Positions 54,140 through 64,000 of a stretch of DNA of 64,000 bases are shown piece by piece. The notes beneath the pieces are model-generated. The model had not been told where the DNA came from, did no database searches, and saw only the letters and a list, made by a program, of their open reading frames with translations. Source of the DNA: Serripes groenlandicus (Eukaryota > Mollusca > Bivalvia > Cardiida > Cardiidae); assembly GCA_031761405.1 (NCBI GenBank), contig JASEVX010000007.1, positions 61,267,062-61,331,061 on the forward strand. Reading direction: 5' to 3'. The position numbers and the translations under genes are program-made. Numbering within the stretch: position 1 is the first letter of the stretch; each line of letters begins with the position of its first letter.

Positions 54140-54400
54140 TTAACCCTTTCCCACATACAACAAATTTGCAGCAGATGACTTTGAAAACATAGTGACAAAA
54201 CCTGAAAAAAATCCATAAAAGATAGTTTTATTGTTAAATTAAGTTGTAAACAGTGTGGTTTAATTCAGTTCAAAGTGAGAAAGTTATACTTATTAAGTTA
54301 AATTGTCAATCTTTATATAAAATTCATGTTTCTGATGTCACTGCAGCAGGACCATAATTGAAAGATTGTGGTAAATATGAGAAGATACCCATGACAATTT
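54140..54400 (+). mobile_element. MITE-B copy, right end lost
   Basis: TTAA at 54,140-54,143 with a well-preserved left end ('aaccctttcccacatacaac', 'gcagcagatgactttgaaaa'). The right part dissolves into AT-rich sequence; the stated end is approximate. The region 53,916-54,139 holds nothing recognised. Confidence 0.55.
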
Positions 54401-54533
54401 TTTATTTCTTTTTACCGACAATATTATTAACTGTTTATTTAGCAAAGGTTTGATTTTCAAGTTTTCACTTGTCTAATATGGTTTTCTCATTCGTATTTCC
54501 AAAAGCAGACGAATATGTGAGAGTATAATATCA

Positions 54534-54787
54534 GGTAAATGAGCGATAAAACCAACATTTTGGACTCTGCGTAAAGTATCGACCCGAATCAGCCTAAGCA
54601 TGCCGCGCAGGCTTACCCGGATAGACACTTTAAGCCCCCTGTGGATTTTCTGTTTCACGAATCATTACTCTATACCTCTATCCCCCTGGGACGGAATGTG
54701 TCGGCCCGGATTAGCCTGCGCGGACTGCGGGTCTATACTTTACGCAGAGTCCACAATGTAGGTTTTCTCGTGGGACGGCTCAAATGT
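54534..54787. mobile_element. MITE-C copy
   Basis: The left end is damaged ('aaatgagcgataaaaccaac'); the right end 'tctcgtgggacggctcaaat' is good. The central 'tctatccccctgggacggaa' shows the usual five-C run, a useful reference for the G50 copy at 61.3 kb. Confidence 0.82.
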
Positions 54788-55034
54788 GAATTTTTACAGT
54801 AATGGGTTGGACAATGAATGTTCCAGTGACACACTATCTGTTCAAACTCGAAAGGAAACTCGACACCACCATCTGCGTCATAGGGGAATTCGATATTCAT
54901 AGATAGGTGAATTATTAATTCAAATTTGTCTAGTAACAATTAATATTACATAGACTCTTCTCAAAATGCACTTGCCCTTATCTTGCTGCATACCGCATAT
55001 ACTTCATTGCCTTTTCGGGGTTATGGCCATTATT

Positions 55035-55117
55035 TTGTGTATATCACGGTGACCAGTTCAACAACCCGCGTGTTGCATGATCTGTCCGTACCAGTGCAAC
55101 ATAACGCCCTGGAACTT
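55035..55117 (-). mobile_element. SINE-2 fragment, reverse
   Basis: 'tatatcacggtgaccagttc' and 'cgtgttgcatgatctgtccg' match the SINE-2 3' core loosely. It runs into the trinucleotide array. Confidence 0.45.
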
Positions 55118-55450
55118 ACTACTGGTACTGCTACTTCTACTACTATTATTACTGGTACTACTATTACTACTACTATTACTACTGGTACTGGTACTACTAC
55201 TATTATTATTACTGGTACTACTACTACTATTACTACTGGTACTGCTACTACTACTACTATTATTACTGGTACTACTACTACTATTACTACTGGTACTGCT
55301 ACTACTACTATTATTATTACTGGTACTACTACTACTATTACTATTATTACTGGTACTACTACTACTACTACTATTATTACTACTACTACTACTACTACTA
55401 TTACTACTGGTACTACTAATACTACTACTACTACTATTACCACTGGTACT
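55118..55450. repeat. Phased ACT/ATT trinucleotide array
   Basis: ACT and ATT triplets are punctuated by ACTGGTACT roughly every 27-36 bp, giving a higher-order pattern. Frames are open for over 140 codons on both strands (poly-Thr/Ile, poly-Leu, poly-Val); these are composition artefacts. Confidence 0.93.
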
Positions 55451-55568
55451 ATTTCAGGAATCATTACTCTATACCTCTATCCCCCTGAGACCGAACGTGT
55501 CGGCCCGGATTAGCGTGGTCGATACATTACGCAGAGTCCATAATAGTGGTTTTCTCGTGGGCTCATTT
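55451..55568. mobile_element. MITE-C right half
   Basis: Starts exactly at the family's central marker ('tttcaggaatcattactcta') and runs to 'ggttttctcgtgggctcatt'. The left half is replaced by the trinucleotide array. Confidence 0.8.
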
Positions 55569-55647
55569 GTATTTGCCCCTGCATCCTCGGTGTATTTCGA
55601 TTGACCTTACATGCTAAACAATCAGTCTGCACTCTTAGTTCACAAAT

Positions 55648-55854
55648 GAACACGTTCAACCCACGTACGACACATCTGCAGCAATATGGTAAATCTCTAT
55701 AAATAAACGTAAACTTATCGAATAAAGCTGAATACATTGTGACTAAAGGAGATATCTGATTATGAACAACTTTTCTCTCTAGGTCACATTTCTTTTTTCA
55801 AAGGCCGTCTGCTGCAGATGCGTCAACATGCGTCTGCATGCGGGAAAGGGTTAA
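55648..55854 (+). mobile_element. MITE-B copy
   Basis: 'gttcaacccacgtacgacac', 'gattatgaacaacttttctc', 'ggccgtctgctgcagatgcg' and the right end 'gcatgcgggaaagggttaat'. The left TTAA is mutated to TCAA. Confidence 0.68.
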
Positions 55855-56070
55855 TCTGTAAGGATTAAAAAAATATTTAAGAAGAAATCGATTGCTTCAA
55901 TTTCTCCTTGTTCTATATCACGGTCAACTGGGTAACAAATGTATGAGTTCAATTTCTAGGTTTACACTGTTTTCCCCAGTCTCTTTTCGTAATTTTCAAA
56001 CCAACTCAACTGGTAACATTTGCCCACAAACAGACGACTTTTAAAAACATGTTTTCAACTCTATTCTAAA

Positions 56071-56271
56071 ATGCAGTCTGTAGCAGACGGCTTTTTGAAA
56101 AACATACTGACAAAAGAAGAAATTGCTCAAAACGAGCAATTTCTCCTTTTGCCACATTGTTTGCCACTTTTAGTCATAGGTTATCCATTCAAATATAGAG
56201 ATTTTCCAGTTTTTGACAAAATATGTTCAACGTCGTCTGCTGCAGAATTGTCGTATGCTGGAAAGGGTTAA
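56071..56271 (+). mobile_element. MITE-A copy, left end eroded
   Basis: Right TTAA at 56,268-56,271. The left terminus is replaced by 'ctattctaaaatgcagtctg'; from 'tagcagacggctttttgaaa' onward it is normal. GCTC/GAGC hairpin. Confidence 0.83.
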
Positions 56272-57058
56272 AAGAAAGTGTCGACATTTCCCCCCCAGGA
56301 TGCTTTCTAATTCGTCTGCTCCAGGTCTGCTGTAAGTTGGAAAGGGTGATTCCAGATGGACAGCAAAAGATCTTGGGATACTTTGCGTATGAAAAGTATC
56401 CCGAAATACTTCATTGTTTGGAAAAGTCAGCGAAACCCTTTGTTGTGACTTGGTTTAAAATGTATGATAAAAATACCGAATCAAAACACGAACAATCATG
56501 CTTAAACAAGATTCACCGAGACTTCCTACTTATCACTCAGGGGTTAAATTCCATATCGTTACGAGGGGACGGAACTACTTTCGGCTCAAAGCTCGATTGA
56601 TACTGACGGTGAATGATACTATGAACCTTTAGTTTAGTCTACAGTACCAGCCCTATGCTGTTGAAACTCATTTATAAATATCGTTCCGTCGGGTTAATCC
56701 AAATGAGAATCTACAACACACAGGACTTTTTGGAATGAATGTGTTTATTATATACAGCTTTACATTCTAAACATTCTAAATATCTGAAGCTTGTTCTAAT
56801 TTCCAAAAACTGATAATATTTGTAAACTGGGCGGCGAGTTTTTCCGTAAACGTTCAAACCCGGGGTAAATCGGGTACAGAGGACTTGAGTGAAGTGCCTA
56901 TATAAACAGACCCACCGCGAATAAACGTCCAGGCCCATCCTTTTTGGAGCATTTGTATAAATAAACCAGTACCCGCCTGTGCCATTCATAAATTCTTTCA
57001 TGGATTTTTTTTACCCTTATTCATTGATATAAAAATAAATCAAGTACTCCCTTAGTTT
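56272..57058. other. Repeat-poor spacer with an unassigned 125-codon frame
   Basis: The plus-strand frame 56,223-56,600 is partly (first ~16 codons) MITE-A. The remaining ~109 codons have a varied composition (no low complexity) but no motif I recognise, no clear start of its own and no visible splice context. I list it as an unresolved stretch, not a gene. Confidence 0.3.
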
Positions 57059-57065
57059 AACGGAT

Positions 57066-57144
57066 TACCATCCTCGGTACCCAGGCTATTTATAAAAAAT
57101 ATATATATTATGAATAGCCTGGGTAGTGGGTACCGAGGATGACG
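57066..57144. repeat. Inverted repeat with ~24-bp arms
   Basis: CATCCTCGGTACCCAGGCTA pairs with TAGCCTGGG..GGTACCGAGGATG, the right arm having a 7-base bulge (tagtggg). The loop is AT-only. The outer 'cggattac' occurs in direct orientation on both sides (57,061 and 57,143), a possible 8-bp target-site duplication. Confidence 0.7.
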
Positions 57145-57389
57145 GATTACGTGCGCTGTGTAACCATCTAATATTACATACTTATGTAAATCTGGTTGCA
57201 AAGTTGATACATAACCCGTTACTGGTATATTCAAATGAATTTTCTCTTGACTTTATAAAAGTATTTCTGGAAATGGAGAGTAAGTACGTAATTATCAGAA
57301 AAACCATTGCCTTTTTCCTAGAAGGCTTTTCCACTTTGTCTGAAGATGGAGGGTCTTGCCAGAACCTCCATTGTCATGTCCGTTGACAT

Positions 57390-57615
57390 GTTTTTATCGA
57401 CTATAGACGCTTTTTCACGGATCTCCAGCAAACGACTATTGAATACATTGTGGCGAAAGGGAAAACATTGCTTATAATGAGCACTTTCTCCATCTTCTGT
57501 ATTGTTTTAAATTATTTTCAATATTTCTAATTTCATTTATTGACGTTTTCCATATATTAATCTTGATGTTTTAAAAGTCGTCTGCTGCAGAATTGTTGTT
57601 TGCGCGAAAGGGTTT
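57390..57615 (+). mobile_element. MITE-B copy
   Basis: 'cgctttttcacggatctcca', 'cattgcttataatgagcact', 'aaaagtcgtctgctgcagaa', ending 'gcgcgaaagggttta'. The preceding 57,145-57,389 holds an 86-codon frame without recognisable domains. Confidence 0.6.
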
Positions 57616-57832
57616 ACTCTTTCCCTTACTTAAAGGCGGCGTCATTGCAATTATATTAGCAAAGCTATGGAAAATACCTATAAACGAACGTACATTTATC
57701 AAAAAGCGGTGAAATATTGTCGCAAATTGAGAAATTGCTCACTATGAGCAAGTTCATCTTTTACCACACTGTTTTTAAAAAAAACTTGTCAGCAGCAGAT
57801 GTGTAAAGACGCGTCGGTTTGTTTGGCAGGGT
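57612..57832 (+). mobile_element. MITE-B copy, adjacent to the previous one
   Basis: Shares the junction 'gggtttactctttcccttac' with its neighbour; 'attgctcactatgagcaagt' stem; right end decayed ('ggcagggttatatta'). Confidence 0.55.
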
Positions 57833-58008
57833 TATATTACTGCAGATGTGGTCTTTACACGGATTAATCTAGAGATAGACATCAATACTTGTAAGATTAA
57901 GAAGAATTCGTTGACTCAAATTGAAACTACAAATACTAAGAAACGATTGATAAGTCCCGCCAGTTATAAAATAACCACGTGTTCAACAGTCTACTGAGAT
58001 AAACATTT

Positions 58009-58268
58009 GGACCGTCCCGCGAGAAAACTAACATTGCGGACTCTGCGTAAAGTATCGACCCGGATCAGCCTAAGCATGTCGCGCAGGCCTACCCGGATAG
58101 ACACTTTTCGACTCTTGTGGATTTTCTGTTACAGGAATCATTACTCTATACCTCTATCCCCCTATACGTAATGTGTCGGCCTGGATCAGTCTGCGCGGAC
58201 TGCGCAGGCTGATCTGGATCGATACAGTACGCAGGGGCCATAATGCTGGTTTTCTCGGAATGGCTCAT
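58009..58268. mobile_element. MITE-C copy
   Basis: 'ggaccgtcccgcgagaaaac' at the left and 'ggttttctcggaatggctca' at the right, with complete inner arms and the central 'tctatccccctatacgtaat'. The 57,833-58,008 spacer holds nothing recognised. Confidence 0.83.
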
Positions 58269-58607
58269 TTTGTTGTACTTTTGGTACAAAATTATAAAAG
58301 TGTGGGGAAAAAAGAGAGAAAGCATTTTTTTTTTCAATCGTGTTGTCAAAATCCATGTACTGCAAAGGCGTTTGAAATTGTTTTTATTAGCAACCAACTA
58401 CAGCAAACTTGCCTTCTATATATGGACTAACTAATACGAGAATCCAGATCAGTCTGCGCTTCGAAGCAGTCTAACCAGGGCCATCCCTGCTCACCACGTA
58501 GTTGTACAAGCGTCCAAAGCGCTAATGACCAGACACGTGTCTATACAAATTCGATCGTTATATCCTGTATTTACAATATCTCAAAACATAGCTTTTCTTA
58601 TAACGTG
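58269..58607. other. Non-genic spacer
   Basis: A weak MITE-B resemblance ('tactgcaaaggcgtttgaaa') and an MITE-C-like scrap ('atccagatcagtctgcgctt') are the only signals. Confidence 0.4.
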
Positions 58608-58624
58608 ACACACACACACACACA

Positions 58625-58709
<85 letters not shown>
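58608..58709. repeat. (CA)n microsatellite, about 50 repeats
   Basis: Nearly pure (AC)n with one CC interruption at about 58,627. Potential Z-DNA tract. Confidence 0.95.
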
Positions 58710-58710
<1 letters not shown>

Positions 58711-59078
58711 AGTAGACCACGTGTTAGCAAAGGCTAAGATTGATGTCTTCCCAATATTGGTCTTTATGCACAGGTTCCACTGTTTATATAACCAGATTGA
58801 CGTCTTCCCAATGGTGGAACCTGGAGATAAAGACCATCATTGTGAATACATCAATTTGGTCTTTGTTAAGAGGTGGTATTTATTTGCATGGGCATTTACA
58901 CCGAAAATGAGTAATTCTGCAACAAAAAGAATGGTCGCTGTAGACAGGGAATTGCTATTCCAATGTGGTCTTTAGCACAGGTTTGGCCCTTTTATTACAA
59001 AAGTTTTATGTTCCTATTATACAATATTAACTCTTAAAATGGAACATCTGCAGAGAGGAAACCCTTTTAGAACAACAG
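58710..59078. other. Non-genic spacer with a two-copy ~65-bp repeat
   Basis: 'gattgatgtcttcccaatat' with 'ggtctttatgcacaggttcc' (58,738) and 'gattgacgtcttcccaatgg' with 'tggaacctggagataaagac' (58,795) form adjacent direct and inverted partial repeats. The 84-codon frame across them has no domain. Confidence 0.45.
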
Positions 59079-59309
59079 TTTAACCCTTTCCCTCATACGA
59101 CAATTCTGCAGCAGACGACTTTGAACATATTCTGTCAACAAATAGAAAATCTCCATATTTAAATGGATAACCTATGACTTAAAGTGGGAAACATTGTGTC
59201 GAAAGGAGAAATTGCTCGTTTTGAGCAATTTCTTCTTTTGACACTATGTTTTCAAAAAGCCGTCTGCTGCAGAGGCGTCAGAAAGCGTCTATATGAGGGA
59301 CAGGGTTAA
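59079..59309 (-). mobile_element. MITE-A copy, reverse
   Basis: TTAA at 59,079-59,082 and 59,306-59,309. GCTC/GAGC hairpin; the right end carries 'gagggacagggttaa'. Confidence 0.9.
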
Positions 59310-60129
59310 GTTTTTCCTAACCTGGCTTATTATAGAAAAATACTAGTCTAAAGATTGCGATAAAGTGGACTCCATTTGGTGAAAAGGATATTTTTCTTCA
59401 TTACGAGATATTTCTCATTTTCCAACAATGTTTGCGCTGTCCGCTTTAGATGTGACCAAAATACGTTCTTATCTGATATACCTTTAAAGAGCACCACCTT
59501 TCTAGAACGACAGTATATATTATTATTTTTTGCATCAATCAGATCAGATATTGCTCTGGAGAGGTTGTACTGTTTGTTCATAAAAGGTTATCGGAGAAGC
59601 AAGTTTATTGTGATATTTGTAGAATTTACAATGGTGTTTCGTGTACATTGTAAACATTTTTGTCAATGGTCGGATTGTTTCAACAAGTCTGGTGGTAAAA
59701 GGGCAAAGCGACATTTACACGTGTAAATACACATCGGGCTGCCTAATGCCTTGAGGGACAAGAGCACCATTTATCCGACTACACTCATATTTGAACATAT
59801 TTTGTCAAAGAAATAGATAGATTATTTTGTTGACATTCATCCAAATTCTCTTCTTCTCTAGGAATAAGGTGTTATGCAGTATCGAACGAAACTGATGTTA
59901 AATTAAAAGGAACCCGTTAATTGCGAAGCTTCGAAAGAAACCTTTCAAATCCGATGCGTTCGGTACTTTCAGTGATTTGATTTTATCGTAACTCGATGAC
60001 ATGCATGAATTTAAAACTAGAACGCTACGGCCGGTCCCAAAAACATTCCATTAAGATAAAATCCCGGGTCATGACCCGAGTTCACCCTACCCTAGTTGGA
60101 GCCCATTGCCGTTTATGTATGTATTAGGC
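59310..60129. other. Non-genic spacer
   Basis: Open on both strands over 59,348-59,726, without a recognisable domain. Nothing else found. Confidence 0.4.
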
Positions 60130-60292
60130 ACGTGACGTATTTCTAAAGCAGCAGACGGATTCAAGAAGAAGAAAAACACATTGTTGCAAAGAAGGACAAA
60201 TTACTCAAATTGAACAAGTTCTCCTTTTCTCACAATGTTTTATTTATGCAAACTATTCACCGCACATTCAATGTTTACGAAGCAGACGACTG
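60130..60292 (+). mobile_element. Degenerate MITE-B copy
   Basis: 'aaagcagcagacggattcaa', 'actcaaattgaacaagttct', 'acgaagcagacgactgttaa'. It ends at the TTAA of the next element. Confidence 0.5.
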
Positions 60293-60523
60293 TTAACCCT
60301 TTCCCTCAAACGACAATTATGCAGCAGACGACTTTGAACATATTTTGTCAAAAAATAAAAAATCTCGTTAATTGAATGGATAATCGATGACTAAAAGTGG
60401 AAAACATTGTGGCAAAAGGAGAAATTGCTCGTTTAGAGCAATTTCTTCTTTTGTCACTATGTTTTCAAAAAGCCGTCTGCTGCAGAAAGCGTCAGAAAGC
60501 GTCTATATGATGGAAAGGGTTAA
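60293..60523 (-). mobile_element. MITE-A copy, reverse
   Basis: TTAA at 60,293-60,296 and 60,520-60,523. A repeated 'aaagcgtcag' near the right end replaces 'ggcgtcag'. GCTC/GAGC hairpin with loop gttta. Confidence 0.88.
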
Positions 60524-60749
60524 AGTGTGTCGTAAAATTAAAAGAAATTGTCATGACTTTATTTGCAAATAAAGGTACCTATATGTTTAATTTTCAGGCT
60601 GATACGGCTATTCAGCATTCATTGTTTACGTTGTCCTAGTTTTACCCTAAAATTATCATTTAGGAATTTCAATCGGAGGGGTAGTCGTAACTTGACCTAC
60701 AATTTCACTTCTATATTTATATTTCCCGCCCGTGTTATCACTTTTTAAA

Positions 60750-60990
60750 ATTCTTCTTGCTGCAGAGGCGCGTCTGTGCGAGAACGGGCTAAGTCGTCAG
60801 TATCGGTTAAACATTATAGCAAAAGGTGGAATTGCTTAATACGAGCTGAATTTCTCCTTTTGCCGCATGTTTTTTTTTTAAAATCTTTTGAATGATTACA
60901 CTTTCATTTGAAGCGGTTTTCCATATTTTTTCTTCGAAGATTTAAAGGTCGTCTGCTGCAGAGTGGTTGTTTGTGTGAAAGGGTTTATAT
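60750..60990 (+). mobile_element. MITE-B copies, overlapping and degenerate
   Basis: A right end ('cttgctgcagaggcgcgtct', 'gcgagaacgggctaag') is followed by a centre ('ggaattgcttaatacgagct') and another right end ('gtcgtctgctgcagagtggt', 'gtgaaagggttta'). The region 60,524-60,749 has nothing recognised. Confidence 0.5.
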
Positions 60991-61097
60991 AAATGCATCT
61001 GCAATAGACGAATCCTGAAAACGGACATATTGCTTGTAATATTTCTTTATCCAACAATGGTTTCGATTCTTTATTAAATTGTTAAATTTCATTCGCC

Positions 61098-61255
61098 AAG
61101 ATCAGTGTTGGATAACTTGCTTCAATGGCAATATAGAGGTATCACCTGAAATCAGCATTGTTTGTTGCCATTTAGTTGTAACAAAATATTACGAAACTCT
61201 TATTACATGAATATGTTAGTCTCCGCCGATTTTGAACACGGAATATTCTACTGAA
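61098..61255. mobile_element. MITE-E fragment
   Basis: 'cttcaatggcaatatagagg', 'tcacctgaaatcagcattgt' and 'cgccgattttgaacacggaa'. Only one stem arm is left. Confidence 0.6.
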
Positions 61256-61315
61256 ATGTATCTACTCAGATCCGCAGTCCGCGAAGGCTAATCCTGGACG
61301 ACACATTACGTCTCA

Positions 61316-61366
<51 letters not shown>

Positions 61367-61516
61367 TAGAGGTATAGAGTAATGATTCCGAAAACAGAAA
61401 ATCCACAAGAAGCGAAAAGTGTCTGTCCGGGTTAGCCTGCGCGGCATTCTTAGGCTGATCCGGGTCGATACATTACGCCGAGTCCACAATGTTGGTTTTC
61501 TTGTGGGATGGCTCGT
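61256..61516. mobile_element. MITE-C copy with a 50-bp poly-G expansion
   Basis: The left end is truncated: it starts within the inner arm ('ctcagatccgcagtccgcga'). The right end is intact (to 'ggttttcttgtgggatggct'). The family's short run of G before ATAGAGGTATAGAG (4-6 in other copies) is here 50 uninterrupted G at 61,316-61,365. Confidence 0.87.
61316..61365 (+). repeat. Poly-G run, 50 bp, uninterrupted
   Basis: Sits inside the MITE-C copy. High G-quadruplex potential; exact length is uncertain for any sequencing chemistry. Confidence 0.9.
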
Positions 61517-61868
61517 ATTAATAATATACTTAACTACTTTGCCTATATTTTATACATACATTGTAAATCTAGGCCTGCAAAATAGCCTTAATGGTTGAAA
61601 TAGCATGCATAAACATTAATTTGTATTTCCCTTTCACATCAGCATTGTGTTTCTCAACATATTTTACGAAAATAGATGAACTTTATACATAATGAAGACA
61701 TCCTGCTGATATGCATGCTTATTAATCCATGTCATATGAAAAGGGTCTTTGAATATTTCACAAAGGAATATTTATAACGAGTTTGTATATTTCGTTATTC
61801 GCGTTTTAGACAACAAAAACAACATTTATCCAGATTATTTAGTGACACATGCACTCGCATGACAACAT
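61517..61868. other. Non-genic spacer
   Basis: Nothing recognised. Confidence 0.4.
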
Positions 61869-61869
61869 C

Positions 61870-62117
61870 TAGGGCTTGGCATGAAACGATTGTAACTAAA
61901 ATTTGTATATTTTTTACCAAGGTTAATCACCTCGCCATAAAGTCTTTATAAGCGTTAAATCATCTTTCTTGGTAAACAATGGACATTTAGGTGCCATTGC
62001 TCGTTCTGAGCAATAGCACCTAAATTTGCACTGTTTACAAAGGGGTCAAAATTGCCTCTAAACCAGGGTTTTCAAAATAGGCTTTTACTTACAACCGTTT
62101 CACGCCAAGCCCTCGAC
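61870..62117. mobile_element. MITE-D copy
   Basis: Ends CTAGGGCTTGGCATGAAACG and GTTTCACGCCAAGCCCTCG, flanked by ACAT on both sides. The stem AGGTGCCATTGCTC-gttct-GAGCAATAGCACCT has one mismatch. Confidence 0.86.
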
Positions 62118-62773
62118 ATGGTACACAGGAGAATATATATCTTGATCTTATAGCGCGGGAGCACAGACCAGACCTGACCTGGATAATCGCTTGCTCAAAA
62201 TACCGATGGTCGATTTTCGTATGGCAGTGACATATATTTCGGTTATCTGTTGTGTTTTATTGCATGTCCGTTCATATCTAGGCCTCCCTATAGGTCAAGT
62301 AGTCCTTGAGATATCCAAATTTATCGCTACTTGTTCGTGGAATTGTCTATTTTAAGGATTAACCTATTCACATCGAGTGTTTCATGAACTTCCCAAATGC
62401 ACAATAGTTTTGATATTGAAGATAAAATGCGCAATTTATTTGTTGCGATATTGGAAAGAAATTGTGCAATATATCTGTTGCGATACTGAAAGAAAGAGAC
62501 GCACATTAGTCATTATGAGCAAATTCTCCTTTTACCGGAGTATTTTGTTTAAGTCGTTTGCTGCAGAGACGTCAGAAAGCGTATGTATGTGGAACAGGGG
62601 GGTTACACCAAAAGAAGGAACAGATCTGACCAGTCTGATTCTACCGCTACCAATTTGTCTCAAAGTCTTTGCGGATGGGTGGTCAAGAATGCTGAGTGGA
62701 ATCTTGGTGCAAGAAAACCAGTACACACAAACACCTAGGTAATTCGGACGAAGTGAAATAACTGATGTATTGT
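62118..62773. other. Spacer with a MITE-B fragment and unassigned frames
   Basis: A MITE-B right part is at about 62,500-62,597. The rest of the 121-codon plus frame (62,377-62,742) and the overlapping minus frame (62,532-62,912) show no domain I recognise. Confidence 0.35.
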
Positions 62774-63007
62774 TTAACCCTTTTCTCACCTGCAGACGCA
62801 TTTTGAAGCAATAGCAGGAGACGACTTTTTGAAAACATTGTGGCCAAAGGTGAAATTGCTCATAATGAGCAATTTCACCTTTGGCCACAATGTTTTCAAC
62901 TTTACTTAACAATTAAGCTATCTTTCATGAAGATTTTTTAAGGTTTTTGTCAATTTGTTTTCAAAGTATTCTGTTGCAGATTTGTTGTATACGGGAAAAA
63001 GGGTTAA
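62774..63007 (+). mobile_element. MITE-B copy, best preserved
   Basis: TTAA at both borders. The central palindrome is long and perfect: AAAGGTGAAATTGCTCAT paired with ATGAGCAATTTCACCTTT, extended by TTGTGGCC and GGCCACAA. The right end is 'acgggaaaaagggttaa'. A good type copy for the family. Confidence 0.85.
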
Positions 63008-63480
63008 AACGAAATCAAACCCATATTTTAACACATTTTAACGTTATCTGCTTCAGTCGCGTCAAAAGAGATCTGGATCAAAAGATGGGTAACGAAGCAG
63101 ACACTTATTTCAACGAGGAAGTTTTGATTTAAAGATTTAAAACTAAGCTCGATGTAAACAACTAGTTCGTTTCTTAATGTATACCCTTGTTTGCATTGAC
63201 TGTATAGAATAACCCCGGTAGACCTTTTCCTTGTTTTTAGTTTTCCTTGACCCGTCCCCACAGAAGGCGCATGTTGACGCATCTATAAACAAGAATCAAT
63301 CTTTGATAATAATGTGGCAAATGGATGAGCGATCGCTTATTTATTATTTTTCACGATGTTTTCAACACTTTTAATACTTTTAACTTACGGGTATAGACCA
63401 GTTGGTTGCGACGAGGGCTCTATATCAATCTTGAGTGTAACCCAAACTCGACAATTCTTTTTTTTTTTTCAGATGATTTA
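63008..63480. other. Non-genic spacer
   Basis: Nothing recognised; the overlapping 61- and 84-codon frames are on opposite strands and lack domains. Confidence 0.4.
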
Positions 63481-63690
63481 TTAGCCCTTTCCCACATACA
63501 TCAAATCTGCAGCAAGAGACTTTGAAAACATCCAGACAAAAAGAGGCAAAAATCTCTATACATGAAGGTATAATTACTGGAAAGTTGAAACAATGGAGGA
63601 ATTACACATTTTGAGCAATATCTCCATTTGCCACACTGTTTTCAAAAGTCGTGCGCTGCAGAGGCATCACAAAGCGTCTATATGTTTGAA
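63481..63690 (+). mobile_element. MITE-B copy, right end lost
   Basis: 'agccctttcccacatacatc', 'ctgcagcaagagactttgaa', 'cacattttgagcaatatctc' and 'gcgctgcagaggcatcacaa'. It is overrun by SINE-2-like sequence at about 63,685. Confidence 0.6.
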
Positions 63691-63790
63691 GCGTCATTCA
63701 TCTTCCGTCAAGCGGGCAGGTATAACGAGTCTTAATGAAAAGACAGCCGGTTGCGTGGGAAGACTGTTGTGTGGAGAACTGTAGCGAGAA
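63688..63790 (+). mobile_element. SINE-2 body fragment
   Basis: 'gaagcgtcattcatcttccg' and 'ctgttgtgtggagaactgta' match the SINE-2 body. The head and 3' core are missing. To the window end (63,791-64,000) only an isolated MITE end ('tagaaagggttaaaccg', about 63,894-63,910) is seen. Confidence 0.5.
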
Positions 63791-64000
63791 ATTCCAACCG
63801 AAATGGCTTTTTAATTAGTGTGCTTTATTTTATAGTTATATTTCAATATCTGGCCTTGATCATTTCTCAATAGCTAAAGATTGTTTGTACGTATAGAAAG
63901 GGTTAAACCGATAATAATATTATGTTTCAAATGTGGAGAGGCCTTCGCAAAGAAGTTTTTCAAAACTTCCTCATTGCATTGCTATCATAAATTATACACT

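Noticed and set aside
55030..55604. Poly-Thr/Ile, poly-Leu and poly-Val frames of 144-176 codons
   Set aside because: Translation of the ACT/ATT trinucleotide array; no flanking coding context.
56223..56600. 125-codon plus-strand frame of normal-looking composition
   Set aside because: The start lies in MITE-A, no domain is recognised, and no splice context or homologous copy is visible. It could be an exon, but the sequence alone does not support the call.
59348..59726. 77- and 116-codon frames on opposite strands
   Set aside because: Overlapping antisense frames in AT-rich DNA with no recognisable domain.
62377..62912. 121- and 126-codon frames on opposite strands
   Set aside because: Both include MITE-B sequence; no domain in the remainder.

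Overview
The window looks like gene-poor nuclear DNA from a metazoan, most likely a bivalve mollusc. It is AT-rich. It carries tRNA-derived SINEs whose bodies resemble the 'tttaacgccg...tatcacggcg' retroposons I associate with molluscs, and dense short inverted-repeat elements of the kind common in heterodont clam and mussel genomes. The genus cannot be fixed by eye. I found no protein-coding gene, rRNA or intact tRNA that I would defend. Nearly every long open frame lies inside a tandem repeat or a transposon copy.

Layout. 1-7.6 kb: scattered SINEs, TTAA-flanked MITEs and simple repeats. 7.6-8.7 kb: a CpG-rich 20-bp minisatellite. 8.7-18.4 kb: more SINE and MITE copies, including three SINE copies in a row at 13.2-13.9 kb. 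18,378-39,634: one 21.3-kb composite element. It has terminal inverted repeats beginning AGGTGTGTGAAG and is flanked by a perfect 9-bp direct repeat, CCCATTCAT. Its arms are inverted arrays of a ~53-bp monomer (about 5.0 kb left, 10.6 kb right). Its centre holds a ~145-bp satellite array, a short non-repetitive segment that may be a captured promoter plus first exon, and pieces of a ~110-bp repeat. This is the architecture of a Foldback (FB/TU-like, MULE-related) transposon at unusual size, and it is the most interesting object here. 39.6-64 kb: dense MITE and SINE territory with a 31-bp minisatellite (44.0-45.1 kb), a CTA tract of about 50 copies, a CA tract, a phased ACT/ATT array, two long G runs and a 158-bp near-perfect palindrome.

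Repeat families used below (my own names). MITE-A: ~225 bp, ends AACCCTTTCCCTCATA, TTAA at both borders (piggyBac-like), central hairpin. MITE-B: a looser relative with the same TTAA borders and CTGCAGCAGACG sub-ends. MITE-C: ~260 bp, ends ATATGAGCCGT. MITE-D: ~249 bp, ends CGAGGGCTTGGCGTGAAAC. MITE-E: ~200 bp with a long central stem, starting AACTCTTTCAGCG. SINE-1 and SINE-2: tRNA-headed, AATC-type tails, shared 3' core. SINE-3: a short retroposon with a CATT tail. SINE-4: a third tRNA head. No transposase or reverse transcriptase is encoded in the window, so all of these are non-autonomous here.
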